From positions 1,000,622 through 1,064,621 of the forward strand of contig NC_015315.1 of assembly GCF_000193375.1 (NCBI RefSeq): a stretch of DNA of 64,000 bases, in the 5' to 3' direction. The translations under genes were made by a program, and so were the position numbers. The notes beneath the pieces were generated by a model that worked only from the letters and a program-made list of their open reading frames with translations, made no database searches and was not told where the DNA came from. Source of the DNA: Thermoproteus uzoniensis 768-20. GTDB taxonomy: Archaea > Thermoproteota > Thermoprotei > Thermoproteales > Thermoproteaceae. Below are positions 1 to 8,036 of this stretch, piece after piece (position 1 is the first letter of the stretch; every line of letters begins with the position of its first letter).

Positions 1-642
1 GAGTTCACGAGGAACACGTGGGAGTGGGGCGACTACGTCCACAGGGAGTTCCCCGGATGGGTGGCCGACGGCACGGCGTACGTCGCCGAGCTCGACGGGG
101 TCGTGGTCGCCGCCGCCCGCATGCTGGTCGTAGGCGACACGGCCTATTTCCAGGGGCTGAGAGTCCGCCCGGAGTACAGACGCAGAGGCGTCGGCAAGGC
201 CGTCACAGAGCACCTAATAGACGAGGCGAGAGGCGCGGGCGCCTCGTTGGCCACCCTTATTGTGGCCGAGTGGAATAAGCCGAGCATATCGCTCGTCCAG
301 AAAGTCGGCTTCGAGCCGGTCCTGGAGCTGTGGGGCGGCGTCCCCGAACGCGCGGAGCCGTCGAGGTGTCTAGAGGGCCGGGAGGCCGAGGAGGCCCTCG
401 AAGAGGCCTTGGGCCGCACCGGCGGCTTCGCGTGCCTCCCCGACGATCCTTGGATCTGCGTGCGGGCCACCGCCGGGCTGTTGCTCGAGAGGGCCAGGCC
501 CTGTGTGGGGGACGGCCTCTACGTCGGCCGTTTCTCCTTCGGCTCGGCCAAGGTCGGCTCGCAGGGGGACGTGACCGCTCTAAGGCCTGAGGGGTTCGCC
601 AAGCTCTACGGCAAATACATCCTCTTCGCGTACCGGCTGTAG
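1..642 (+). CDS. GNAT-family N-acetyltransferase, 5' partial
   Basis: The reading frame is open from the first base, so the start lies outside the window; a GTG at 61 is in frame but the preceding 20 codons read as the same protein. GNAT enzymes transfer an acetyl group from acetyl-CoA to an amine. The acetyl-CoA-binding signature is visible as GLRVRPEYRRRGVGKAV, around residues 52-68 of the visible part, followed by the conserved SLVQKVGFEPV segment. About 100 further residues follow, longer than a minimal GNAT fold, and I do not recognise that extension. The substrate cannot be told. The next gene starts 54 bp downstream with its own TATA element. Confidence 0.85.
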   Translation, partial: EFTRNTWEWGDYVHREFPGWVADGTAYVAELDGVVVAAARMLVVGDTAYFQGLRVRPEYRRRGVGKAVTEHLIDEARGAGASLATLIVAEWNKPSISLVQKVGFEPVLELWGGVPERAEPSRCLEGREAEEALEEALGRTGGFACLPDDPWICVRATAGLLLERARPCVGDGLYVGRFSFGSAKVGSQGDVTALRPEGFAKLYGKYILFAYRL

Positions 643-670
643 AGGCTCAGCCGCCTTTGTGGTAGAAACG

Positions 671-678
671 TTAAATTA
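671..678 (+). promoter_or_regulatory. TATA element for the 84-residue protein gene
   Basis: TTAAATTA is centred about 22-23 bp upstream of the GTG at 697. That spacing puts transcription initiation at the start codon, so the transcript is probably leaderless. Confidence 0.5.
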
Positions 679-696
679 TGGCGTGGATCGCCCTAC

Positions 697-951
697 GTGC
701 AACTTGTCGAGGGAGAGTGCGTCGACGTCGCGGCGGTGACCTTAAGGCTGAAGACATACATCCAGCAGATGGTGGGATTCCTGCCGCCGAATTTCAGGGT
801 CGTGAAGGCCGAGAAGGACGGCGGCGTCTGGAAGGTGGAGATATACTTCGTCTATATATCGGCAGTGTTGGGAGTGCCGCCTAGGGAGATCAAGGCCGTG
901 GCGACCGTGGACGAGAAATGCCGCATCCTCGACTACAGAGAGGCGCAGTAG
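697..951 (+). CDS. conserved-looking small protein of unknown function
   Basis: An 84-residue protein that I do not recognise. It is mixed alpha/beta in appearance, with an amphipathic N-terminal half and a C-terminal strand pattern (IKAVATVDEKCRIL), without signal peptide or membrane segment. The GTG start at 697 is supported by a TATA element at 671-678. The next gene begins inside its 3' end (918), so the two are probably co-transcribed and translationally coupled. It may be an accessory partner of the PIN-like protein that follows, but the sequence gives no direct evidence. Confidence 0.65.
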   Translation: MQLVEGECVDVAAVTLRLKTYIQQMVGFLPPNFRVVKAEKDGGVWKVEIYFVYISAVLGVPPREIKAVATVDEKCRILDYREAQ

Positions 952-1391
952 TAGACACCGGCTTGCTCGCCGCGCGCGTATTGTACCAGATAGGGGCGTT
1001 GCGCCAAGCGGTGGAGCTCGGCAGAGATGCGGGCGTCGGCGAGGATCTCTGGCTCTGCGCTCTGATAGCCGTAAGCTACGCAAAAGTCTACACGACGCCC
1101 TCGGCGTTGGCCGAGGCCCTTGAGGGGCTGGTGTCCAGGCGGTGGCCGTACGCCGCAGTCGCAGCCAGAGCCGCCGTCCTCCAGCTCAACTCGTCGGGAG
1201 ATCTGGAAGAGATCCACGTGCCTAAAGCCGGCTTGTTTCCCGGCAGGCTGGGCCTCGTGGACGAATCGCTCGTCGCCGCCTCCTCGACCTTAGGCGTGCC
1301 GCTGGTGACGTACGACATGGAGCTGTGGCAGTATGCCCGGACGAGGACAGAGGTCTTGACTATATACGAGCTGTGCACTGGCGGGCTTTAG
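918..1391 (+). CDS. PIN-like domain protein (probable ribonuclease)
   Basis: A 157-residue protein with PIN-nuclease features. An early VVDTG (Asp13) is followed by helices, then LVDESLVAASSTLGVPLVTYD near the C-terminus, which matches the PIN pattern of clustered acidic residues with a late LVTxD. PIN domains are Mg-dependent RNases, often toxins or RNA-processing enzymes. The ATG at 918 overlaps the upstream gene by 34 bp; the PIN core begins only about ten residues later, so a shorter start is possible. No VapB-like antitoxin is obvious next to it; the 84-residue protein upstream is the only candidate partner. It ends convergently with the PLP enzyme gene, a T-rich stretch lying between them. 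Confidence 0.6.
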   Translation: MPHPRLQRGAVVDTGLLAARVLYQIGALRQAVELGRDAGVGEDLWLCALIAVSYAKVYTTPSALAEALEGLVSRRWPYAAVAARAAVLQLNSSGDLEEIHVPKAGLFPGRLGLVDESLVAASSTLGVPLVTYDMELWQYARTRTEVLTIYELCTGGL

Positions 1392-1420
1392 CGTAAATCC
1401 TTTTATTTATATTTCAATAG
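1392..1420. terminator. T/A-rich region between convergent genes
   Basis: The first bases beyond the 1391 stop contain CCTTTTATTTATATTTC, a pyrimidine/T-rich tract typical of archaeal intrinsic termination. It overlaps the 3' end of the opposing gene. The call rests on base composition only. Confidence 0.35.
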
Positions 1421-2416
1421 ATCTAGGTATTTGTATATATCGTCTGGAAACACCATCAGGTAGACGCCCTCGGACCTACGCCGTAGGTATTCGAAGTAGA
1501 CGGCGCCGGAGCTCAGGCCTGCGAGGAGGCCGTATCTTCTGGCCAGCGTCTTGATCCCCTCCAGCGCTTGCTCGAAAGAGACGTCCACGACCTCTGCCGG
1601 GACGTACTTTATCCACTTCATGCCGCTCTCGGTCCTCCTCAAGCCGGGTATCCAGTCGCTGGGCTGGACCGCTACGAGCCTGGCGCCGTACTTGGCGCCG
1701 AAGTAGAAGCCCAGAGCCGCCGAGTGGCCCGACGTGCCGGCGCCCGCTATGACGTAGCTCGGCTTGATCCCCCTCGACGAGAGCTGCCAGTCTATCTCGA
1801 CGGCGGTCCGTATATGCATGAAGAAGTTGGCGTCGTTCTCGAACTGGTTGGTGTGGACTGCGCCCTTTGCGACGTCGCCTTTTATGTGCTCGAGGGCTTC
1901 TATGGTCATCGTGACGTCCAGCACCTCGTGTTCGACCCCCAAGACGTCCAGCACGGGCTCCACGTACTTCGCGGCAGAGGGGAGGTATATCTTGACCTTC
2001 TTCCCGAGGAGAATTCCCAAGACGCCGAGCGCGATGGCGACGTTGCCGCTGGAAACCTCAACCAGCCTATCCCCCTCGACGGACCTCACCAGGGCGTAGG
2101 TCGTCCTGTCCTTGATGCTTCTGCTGAAGGGGTTGTACCACTCGAGCTTTGCCCACGCCTCCCTGGGGGCCTCCCCGACCTTCAACAGAGGCGTAGGCCA
2201 GCCGCCCAACAACAGATCCAGAGGTCTGTCGTAGACGCGGCGGGCGTCGGGCTGGGGGTAGAGGTCCTCGACCCTCAACGTCTCGCCTGCTTTCACCTCT
2301 CTGAGGAACAGCGCCGAGAAGCAGCTTGCAGACGCCCCGTCGGCTACGTAGCGTCCCTCTCTGATGAACTTCTCGAGGTGGGGCAGACACTCGAGCACCC
2401 CGGCATGCCCCCGCAC
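1403..2416 (-). CDS. PLP-dependent cysteine synthase-like enzyme
   Basis: A fold-type II PLP enzyme of the cysteine synthase / O-phosphoserine sulfhydrylase group, which makes cysteine from an activated serine and sulfide. Visible motifs are NPFSRSIKDR with the Schiff-base lysine, SSGNVAIALG for cofactor and substrate contact, and GAGTSGHSA for the PLP phosphate. The frame is open to 2548, but the first 40-odd residues of that longest version look non-coding. I chose the GTG at 2416 (337 residues). A GTG at 2398 is equally possible, because an A/T-rich TATA-like element at 2429-2437 predicts a transcription start near 2407. Threonine-synthase-like or other beta-replacement activity cannot be excluded. 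Upstream sequence to 2632 is A/T-rich and non-coding. Confidence 0.8.
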   Translation of the reverse strand: MRGHAGVLECLPHLEKFIREGRYVADGASASCFSALFLREVKAGETLRVEDLYPQPDARRVYDRPLDLLLGGWPTPLLKVGEAPREAWAKLEWYNPFSRSIKDRTTYALVRSVEGDRLVEVSSGNVAIALGVLGILLGKKVKIYLPSAAKYVEPVLDVLGVEHEVLDVTMTIEALEHIKGDVAKGAVHTNQFENDANFFMHIRTAVEIDWQLSSRGIKPSYVIAGAGTSGHSAALGFYFGAKYGARLVAVQPSDWIPGLRRTESGMKWIKYVPAEVVDVSFEQALEGIKTLARRYGLLAGLSSGAVYFEYLRRRSEGVYLMVFPDDIYKYLDLLKYK

Positions 2417-2632
2417 TCGCGTCTCCCTTAAAAATATTGTGTGTGCAAAAATAGCACTTTGCGAAAAATTTAATATATAGACTCGATTGTGCATACATGT
2501 GCACGCCTCCGAGTAAAGTAAAGAAGGAGGAGAAGAAAGAGAAAACAAATTAATAACTCAATTAAAGTAGCAAATCTATAACTATATATTCCTTTTTCCT
2601 ATGTTGTAGCTAGTCTTATGTGAGCGCGTGCC

Positions 2633-3997
2633 CTAGACCTCCCTTATCCTCAACAGTATGGGCTTCCTCAACGGGTTCATGAGGCCCGTGACGAAGAACT
2701 CCCTGGGCTGTAGCTGGGTCAAGACGCCTTCGCTCACGTCCGCTAGGTCTAAATAGGCCGAGATCTCCCTCAGATCTGTCGGCGCGGTCAATCTGCTGAA
2801 GAAGACGGTCCCCAGATTCGCCCTTATCGAGGGGTCTATATCGCCCGCTATCCGTTGGCTCGCCAGTATTACCGAGAGGCCCCACTTCCGCCCCTCTCTG
2901 GCGGTGGTCTCTATGGGGTCTTTCGATATGGCCCAGCCGGAGGGCGCGTAGTTCTGGGCCTCGTCTATGACGAAGACTGTCGGCCTAGGCTCTCTGGCCT
3001 TCCTCACCTCGGCCCACGCCTCCTCTATTATCGAGGCCACTATCGCCTGCTTGACCGCGAGGTCTGTGTCGTAGCTGAGATCCACGACGACTGGATAGGG
3101 CCGGGAGTTCAGGACGTCGGCCGGGGACTTCACCCTCTTGTTCAACGCGGCGAAGAAGTCGGGGTCTACCAGCTGCTTGATGAAGAGCTCGACCCTCTCG
3201 GTGGTCGTGTCGCGGGCGTTGAGCCTCTTCATGGTCCTCCTTACGTGGGCCAGATAGGCGTCCTTGCTCCACTGGCCCTCGAAGGTCATGGTGGCTATCT
3301 CGATATATTCCCCGTAGCTCTGCCAGGGAAGCTCGGCGAGCTTGGCTATGACAGACGCCAGGACGTTGGGCGGTATCCTTATCTCCGAGGACCTAACGAC
3401 GTTGTCGTAGTAGGGGGCGTAGTCGACGCCTGTGTGGTCGAACACCACAACTCTGACGTCTCTCCTCGCCACCTCGCCCAGAAGGGCCCTGATAAGCCTG
3501 GACTTGCCCATGCCGGTGGCCCCGAACACCCCCACGTGGTGCGATAGGTAGGCCAAATCCAGCGGCACCTCCCAGCCCGAATATTTGTGGGCCCCCACCA
3601 CCGCCGCCCTTTCGGGCGGAACCCTCACCGGAGGGCCTCCCTTGAGGAGAAACACTCTGGAGCCGGGGGTGGGTATGTGCTCGACCTCTCTGAGCCCTCC
3701 GGAGGGGTCCAGCTCCACGTACGGCTTCACCACGGCCGTCGTGTAGGGCAACAAGACGCCGTAGTCCAGCATGTCGGGCCTGTCCACATAAGGCGTCCTG
3801 ACCCTATCTCTGACTATCGGCTCCAGCTTGGTGACTCTGCGGAGGAACCCGACGACCACTACGTCTGGGTCGGCCGCGTCTCTGACGGCCACCATCTGCT
3901 CCTCCTGGGCGTATCGCTCCGCCTGTCTGTATATCTGGACCGGTATCGACGATATTGTGGCGCCGCTGACCACGAGCCCCAGCTCTATCGAAGACAC
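2633..3997 (-). CDS. HerA-like DNA translocase/helicase ATPase
   Basis: A 454-residue ATPase of the HerA/FtsK superfamily. The N-terminal beta-barrel-like segment (residues 1-110) is followed by Walker A FGATGMGKS and Walker B TVFVIDEAQNYAP, then a sensor region with ILASQRIAGDIDP. HerA works as a hexameric pump with the nuclease NurA in end resection. No nurA lies beside this gene, so it could be a HerA paralogue rather than the repair protein itself. The GTG start at 3997 is supported by a TATA-like CTTTAATAAC about 22 bp upstream, again leaderless. It is transcribed towards the cysteine-synthase-like gene, with about 215 bp of A/T-rich spacer between them. Confidence 0.85.
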   Translation of the reverse strand: MSSIELGLVVSGATISSIPVQIYRQAERYAQEEQMVAVRDAADPDVVVVGFLRRVTKLEPIVRDRVRTPYVDRPDMLDYGVLLPYTTAVVKPYVELDPSGGLREVEHIPTPGSRVFLLKGGPPVRVPPERAAVVGAHKYSGWEVPLDLAYLSHHVGVFGATGMGKSRLIRALLGEVARRDVRVVVFDHTGVDYAPYYDNVVRSSEIRIPPNVLASVIAKLAELPWQSYGEYIEIATMTFEGQWSKDAYLAHVRRTMKRLNARDTTTERVELFIKQLVDPDFFAALNKRVKSPADVLNSRPYPVVVDLSYDTDLAVKQAIVASIIEEAWAEVRKAREPRPTVFVIDEAQNYAPSGWAISKDPIETTAREGRKWGLSVILASQRIAGDIDPSIRANLGTVFFSRLTAPTDLREISAYLDLADVSEGVLTQLQPREFFVTGLMNPLRKPILLRIREV

Positions 3998-4032
3998 TAG
4001 GGCTACGCCGCCCCGTTATTAAAGGTAACGCG

Positions 4033-4668
4033 CTACAACAACTGGACCTCTACTGAGACGGGGTCGCCGTCGTTGAGGGCCAAGGCGTCTCTCAATCTGA
4101 CCGGCGCGATTATCTCGACGACCTCCGGCCCGTGGTGGGTCCTCTCTATGACCAGCAAGGCGCAGTCTATCCCGCCGACCTTGCACTTGAACGCCTTGAC
4201 GTTGCCGTACGTCCTCACGCCGTCCGAGAAGCCCTTTATCAATATGCCGGGGAGGGCCTCGAGGTAGCGCCTATATATGAGGCTGTCCGCCGTCAGGACG
4301 ACGTTTAGGGTGCCGGGATACGGCGTGAAGCCAAGCTTCTCCTCGATCTGCCTCCGGTAGCCCTCCAGCGATACGTAGAAGGCCCCCTCGCCGAGGCCTC
4401 TCGCCACGTAGCCCTCGAGCCGTATGCCCGACATGCCGAAATACGCCATGAGGCTCCTCAACGCCTCCTTCAGAACCTCGCGGCCGGCCTCGGCGATTTT
4501 TATGTAGGGGCCCTCCTCCACATATCCGGCGGCCCTCAACCTCCTCAACGCCTTGTGGAGGCCCTGCCTCGATATGCCCAAGGCCTTGGCCGCCTCGGAC
4601 GGCGGCAGGCCCTCCACCCCGGCCAACGCAATTAGGTAGCCGAGGACTACGGGCCTCCGCCTAGCCAT
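4033..4668 (-). CDS. ribK: CTP-dependent riboflavin kinase with N-terminal winged helix
   Basis: Archaeal RibK (DUF120) phosphorylates riboflavin to FMN using CTP. The catalytic domain, about residues 90-211, carries the family hallmarks GLGEGAFYVSLEGYRRQIEE, FTPYPGTLNVVL and the late RTHHGPEVVEIIAPVRLRD. Residues 10-80 form a winged helix (PSEAAKALGISRQGLHKALR), an arrangement known for crenarchaeal homologues and suggestive of autoregulation. The start overlaps the end of the upstream class II aldolase gene by 22 bp, so the two are translationally coupled. FMN made here would serve flavoenzymes such as the reductase encoded upstream, although that enzyme uses FAD. Confidence 0.92.
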   Translation of the reverse strand: MARRRPVVLGYLIALAGVEGLPPSEAAKALGISRQGLHKALRRLRAAGYVEEGPYIKIAEAGREVLKEALRSLMAYFGMSGIRLEGYVARGLGEGAFYVSLEGYRRQIEEKLGFTPYPGTLNVVLTADSLIYRRYLEALPGILIKGFSDGVRTYGNVKAFKCKVGGIDCALLVIERTHHGPEVVEIIAPVRLRDALALNDGDPVSVEVQLL

Positions 4669-5207
4669 ATCCTCGCGAGGGTGGCCAAGGCCAGGTCGTT
4701 CACCACCTCGGCCCTATTCACCGCCTCGGCCAGGCTGGGGCCCACCGCGACTACGCCGTGCTTCTTCATTATCGCCACGTTGGACTTGGCGAGGGCCTCC
4801 GCCACGGCCTCAGCCAGCTCCCAAGTCCCGGGCTTGATAGGCGGCACCACCGCTATCCCCCCTCCGAGGTACGATTCGCTCTCCAGGAGGAGGTCGGCCT
4901 CTATCCTCTCGGCTAGGACCGTCGGCAACACCGCGTGGGTGTGGACCACGGCCGCCACGTCGGGCCTCCGCCTGTATATCGCCACGTGCATCCTCCACTC
5001 CGAGGACGGCGCCCTCTCGCCCTTGACCACTCTGCCGTCTAGATCTATGTAGACGAGGTCCGAGGGCCTCAGGAGGGGCTTAGGCGCCGATGTGGGCGTT
5101 ATGACGACGAGGTCGCCGAGCCTGGCGCTGATGTTGCCGCTGAGGAGGGTGGTCTGGCCTCTCAGATAGAGCAGTCTGTAGTACTCGACGATCTCCTCCT
5201 CTATCAC
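4647..5207 (-). CDS. class II aldolase/adducin family protein (fuculose-phosphate aldolase type)
   Basis: A 186-residue zinc aldolase of the L-fuculose/L-rhamnulose phosphate type. Diagnostic features are LSGNISARLGDLVVITPTS near the N-terminus, the metal-binding HTHAV (about residues 91-95), the SESYLGGGIAVVPP segment and KKHGVVAVGPSL with the third zinc histidine. These enzymes cleave or form aldol bonds with dihydroxyacetone phosphate. In methanogens a homologue makes lactaldehyde, but no pathway link can be inferred here. It overlaps the flavoprotein gene upstream by 4 bp (5204-5207) and ribK downstream by 22 bp, so the three genes look like one transcript. Confidence 0.85.
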   Translation of the reverse strand: MIEEEIVEYYRLLYLRGQTTLLSGNISARLGDLVVITPTSAPKPLLRPSDLVYIDLDGRVVKGERAPSSEWRMHVAIYRRRPDVAAVVHTHAVLPTVLAERIEADLLLESESYLGGGIAVVPPIKPGTWELAEAVAEALAKSNVAIMKKHGVVAVGPSLAEAVNRAEVVNDLALATLARIWLGGGP

Positions 5208-6565
5208 GTCGGCATTGGGCCGAGCCCTATCTTCCTGCGGTACTCCCCGTAGGCCTCCATTACCCTATCGTGCCATCTGTCCAAGCCCTCGGGGCTCCTC
5301 GGGTAGTCCAGATACATATCGCCTATCCTCTTGGCGTACTGCATGGCGTTGTACAGCTTCATCAAGAGGCCGGGCCTCGTTGCGAACTGCAACGCTATCC
5401 TCATCTTGTCGACGACTGAGAGAGTCACGCCGCGCGATGATATGTCCAAGACGTCCTCCTCGGTCAGCAACTTCCGGGAGAGGCCGAAGTTCAGGTCGTC
5501 GTTGTCGAGCGTCTGGAGCATTAGCCTTATCACGTCGAGCTGGGCTTGTCTATAGCCCCACTCGTTCATGTAGTCCACGTTGTAGCTCCAGAGCGCCGTC
5601 GTGTCGAACCTCCCCTGCGAGAAGGCCCGCTCTATGGCCTTGGCCGCCAGCTCGCCGGTCAGCAAGGCCTGCCCGATGCCACCTCCGTGGAGCGGGTTGA
5701 CCGCGGCGGCCGCGTCGCCCACAGCCAGTATTCCGTTGCCCACCAGCGACTTGAGAGGACGACGCGTCGGTATGAACCCGCCGCCCATGTGGACCTTCTC
5801 CTTTATCTTGTACCGGGGCTCCAGATACTTCTTGTAGTTCGCGTTGGGGTTTATCTTCAGGACGCCCCATATGCCTAGCCCCACGTTGACGAAGTTGGAG
5901 GAGTAGGGGAAATCCCACCAATAGCCTCCCGGCGATATGGTCTGGTCCAAGTAGATCTTGATATACTGGGGGTTCTCCACCGAGTCCTCTATGTAGAAGA
6001 CCTCCCTATAGGCGTGGGAGACGTCTTCTGGGTGGAGCCTCTCGGAGATGGGCCACGTGTCGGGGAGCTTGGTCCTGATAACGCCGACGGAGCCCGACGC
6101 GTCTACGACAACCTTGGCCCTGAACTCCTTGTGCACTCCCTGTCGGTTGTCGGTGGCCTTCACGCCGACCACATGGCCGTTTTCCAATATCGGCGCGACC
6201 GCGGTGTGGCCCTCGAAGAACGCGGCGCCTGCGTTGACGGCCTCCTTCACGAGCCACTTGCCCCAGTTGAAGCGGTCGAGCATGTAGCCCTCGCCGGCTA
6301 TGACGTACTTAGTCCTCATGTCGGGGCTGAAGAGCTCGACGCCCTTTATCTCGTTGACAAATATCTTGGGGTTTGGCGTGAGGAAGCGGGCCATCCTATC
6401 GACGTGGTGTTTGCCCAAGGCATCTCCGCAGGTCTTGACGCCGACTTTATCGCCGCTCTTGGAGTCCATGAAGGCCACCTTGAAGCCCCTCTTGGCGAGG
6501 TTGTAGGCGGTGTAGGCGCCGGCCGTGCCGGCGCCGACGACCACCACGTCGAACGATTCGGACAT
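5204..6565 (-). CDS. geranylgeranyl reductase family FAD oxidoreductase
   Basis: A flavoprotein of the digeranylgeranylglycerophospholipid reductase family, which saturates the isoprenoid chains of archaeal membrane lipids. It starts with the Rossmann motif VVVVGAGTAGAYTAYNLAKRG. A conserved KTCGDALGKHH segment follows, and the FAD-contact motif GILAVGDAAAAVNPLHGGGIG lies at about residues 280-300. The ATG at 6565 (453 residues) was chosen over an upstream in-frame codon at 6580 because a TATA element at 6584-6594 sits 24 bp upstream, matching the leaderless pattern. It heads the transcript with the aldolase and ribK and is divergent from hjc. Related tRNA or menaquinone reductases share the fold, so the lipid substrate is an inference from family membership. 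Confidence 0.88.
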   Translation of the reverse strand: MSESFDVVVVGAGTAGAYTAYNLAKRGFKVAFMDSKSGDKVGVKTCGDALGKHHVDRMARFLTPNPKIFVNEIKGVELFSPDMRTKYVIAGEGYMLDRFNWGKWLVKEAVNAGAAFFEGHTAVAPILENGHVVGVKATDNRQGVHKEFRAKVVVDASGSVGVIRTKLPDTWPISERLHPEDVSHAYREVFYIEDSVENPQYIKIYLDQTISPGGYWWDFPYSSNFVNVGLGIWGVLKINPNANYKKYLEPRYKIKEKVHMGGGFIPTRRPLKSLVGNGILAVGDAAAAVNPLHGGGIGQALLTGELAAKAIERAFSQGRFDTTALWSYNVDYMNEWGYRQAQLDVIRLMLQTLDNDDLNFGLSRKLLTEEDVLDISSRGVTLSVVDKMRIALQFATRPGLLMKLYNAMQYAKRIGDMYLDYPRSPEGLDRWHDRVMEAYGEYRRKIGLGPMPT

Positions 6566-6583
6566 GGCTCCACAACCCATTCC

Positions 6584-6633
6584 CTATTTAAAGCCTTGCT
6601 CCTCCGGTATCACACAACCACTGATTTTAATAC
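6584..6633. promoter_or_regulatory. divergent TATA elements, geranylgeranyl reductase / hjc
   Basis: CTATTTAAAGC at 6584-6594 serves the minus-strand gene starting at 6565. GATTTTAATAC at 6623-6633 serves hjc starting at 6650. Each is centred about 22-24 bp from its start codon, so both transcripts are predicted to be leaderless. Confidence 0.6.
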
Positions 6634-6649
6634 AGGCGCGGCCTCGGTC

Positions 6650-7057
6650 GTGACGAGCCCCAAAGCAAAGGGCGCATCCAAGGAGAGGTCTATAGCCAAT
6701 CTGCTGTGGGAGAGAGGCTGCGCCGTGCTGCGCGGTTGCTCCTCGGGGGGAGGCGTGAGGAAGAGGTTCGTGCCCGACGTGGTGGCGATCTGTAGAGGCA
6801 GGGTCCTAGTCATGGAGCTCAAATATAGGGCGAAGAGATCCGCCATAAGGATAGAGGCGGAGAAGGTGGAGGGCCTTCTGGACTTCGCGTCGCGGGCCGG
6901 CGGCAAGGCGTACGTCTTGGCGAAATTCGGCAGAGGGCCGTGGAAGGTCTTCGAGGTCAAGGAGCCGGGCGGCTTCTCCATAAACGGCGATATGTACGAC
7001 GCGGCGCCTGAGCTGGACCACCTCCTCGCCTCGATCTTCAACAAACAATTGATATAA
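6650..7057 (+). CDS. hjc: Holliday junction resolvase Hjc
   Basis: Hjc cleaves four-way DNA junctions symmetrically during recombination. Counting from the GTG at 6650 (135 residues), the restriction-enzyme-like catalytic residues are Glu12 (SKERSIANLL), Asp43 (FVPDVVA) and the Glu56-x-Lys58 pair (VMELKYR). The frame continues open far upstream, but that part is antisense to the reductase gene. The chosen start has a TATA element 22 bp upstream and begins at the expected distance from the conserved glutamate. Its length is usual for Hjc. The next small gene starts 21 bp downstream. Confidence 0.93.
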   Translation: MTSPKAKGASKERSIANLLWERGCAVLRGCSSGGGVRKRFVPDVVAICRGRVLVMELKYRAKRSAIRIEAEKVEGLLDFASRAGGKAYVLAKFGRGPWKVFEVKEPGGFSINGDMYDAAPELDHLLASIFNKQLI

Positions 7058-7077
7058 GGCCGACCGGAGGATGGGGC

Positions 7078-7314
7078 GTGGAGGACGTCAACGCGCTTTT
7101 GGAGCTCGTGAAGGCGAAGGCCAAGGAGCCGTTGAAGTACGCCAAGGTCATCTACGACCCCAAAAACAAGACGTACCGCCTCAAGCTCGTGTTGCTCAAG
7201 CCCATGCCCTTCTCAACGCTTAAGGAGATAGCGGCAGCCGCGGAGGCTAAAGGGTACCAGGTGTCCATATACGCCCCCCATGCCCGCGCCATACGCCTAG
7301 ATCTGAAGAAATAG
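7078..7314 (+). CDS. small protein of unknown function
   Basis: A 78-residue, Lys-rich protein starting at GTG 7078. It has an amphipathic N-terminal helix, a central strand pair (KTYRLKLVLLKPMPF) and a helix followed by a basic C-terminal strand ending in DLKK. There are no Cys, membrane or signal features. It lies 21 bp after hjc without an obvious promoter of its own, so it is probably co-transcribed. The basic character would suit nucleic-acid binding, but I do not recognise the family. Confidence 0.6.
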   Translation: MEDVNALLELVKAKAKEPLKYAKVIYDPKNKTYRLKLVLLKPMPFSTLKEIAAAAEAKGYQVSIYAPHARAIRLDLKK

Positions 7315-7324
7315 TCGGGTGAGA

Positions 7325-7334
7325 ACTTATAAAA
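7325..7334 (+). promoter_or_regulatory. TATA element of the UPF0173 gene
   Basis: ACTTATAAAA is centred 23 bp upstream of the ATG at 7353, which supports that start and a leaderless transcript. Confidence 0.6.
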
Positions 7335-7352
7335 CAGCATTCGGGATCCGAT

Positions 7353-8036
7353 ATGCAGTTGAGGTGGTTCGGCCACTCGTTCTTCCTGGTTGAGGCGGGC
7401 TCCCTGAAGATATTGATAGACCCGTGGGCCACCCACCCGCTCTCGCCGACCACTGTGGAGGAGGTGGTCGCGCTGCGCCCGAACTATATACTCGTTACAC
7501 ACGACCATCTGGACCATCTAGGCGAGTCGGTCGACATATCTAAGAAGACCGGCGCGCCGATAGTCGGCACCTTCGAGCTCTCGCTGGAGGTCGCCGAGAA
7601 GGGGATTCCGGAGGCGCAGACCATAGGGATGAACATAGGGGGCACCGTCAAGTTGGGGGACGGCGTGGAGGTGTACATGACGCCTGCGTTGCACACAGCC
7701 AATAGAGGCGCCCCGACAGGCTTCGTCATATCCACGCCGGAGGGCAACGTATACCACGCCGGCGACACCGGCGTCTTCGGCGATATGGAGCTCATAGGCA
7801 AGATGTTCGACATAGACGTGGCTCTGCTCCCCATAGGGGGCTTCTACACCATGGGGCCCCGCGAGGCTGCCTGGGCTGTCCAGCTCTTGAGGGCCAAGTC
7901 GGTCGTGCCCATGCACTACAACACCTTCCCGGTCATCAAACAAGACCCCGAGGACTTCAAGGCCAGAGTGGAGGCTGTGTCCAGCAGCAAGGTCTACGTG
8001 ATGAGGCCCGGCGAGACGCTTAAGGTAAAAGGCTAG
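7353..8036 (+). CDS. UPF0173 family metallo-beta-lactamase-fold hydrolase
   Basis: A 227-residue metal-dependent hydrolase. The metallo-beta-lactamase motif is clear as VTHDHLDHLG (about residues 48-57). Later metal-binding positions are the HT in PALHTANRG, the AGDTGVFGDM segment and PMHYNTFP near the C-terminus. The overall pattern, starting with MQLRWFGHS and LIDPW, is that of the UPF0173 group, whose physiological substrate is not established. It ends convergently with the Cys-motif protein gene, overlapping it by 4 bp. Confidence 0.88.
   Translation: MQLRWFGHSFFLVEAGSLKILIDPWATHPLSPTTVEEVVALRPNYILVTHDHLDHLGESVDISKKTGAPIVGTFELSLEVAEKGIPEAQTIGMNIGGTVKLGDGVEVYMTPALHTANRGAPTGFVISTPEGNVYHAGDTGVFGDMELIGKMFDIDVALLPIGGFYTMGPREAAWAVQLLRAKSVVPMHYNTFPVIKQDPEDFKARVEAVSSSKVYVMRPGETLKVKG

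Noticed and set aside
1568-2431. Long plus-strand open frame opposite the cysteine-synthase-like gene
   Set aside because: High-G/C antisense shadow; its translation shows no domain and the minus-strand PLP enzyme is unmistakable.
2417-2632. A small gene upstream of the cysteine-synthase-like gene
   Set aside because: Strongly A/T-rich, with only short frames that have no coding character; it fits a promoter and terminator region.
6014-6649. N-terminal extension of hjc
   Set aside because: The frame is open through this stretch, but it is antisense to the geranylgeranyl reductase gene and lacks Hjc-like sequence. The TATA element and the catalytic Glu support a start at 6650.
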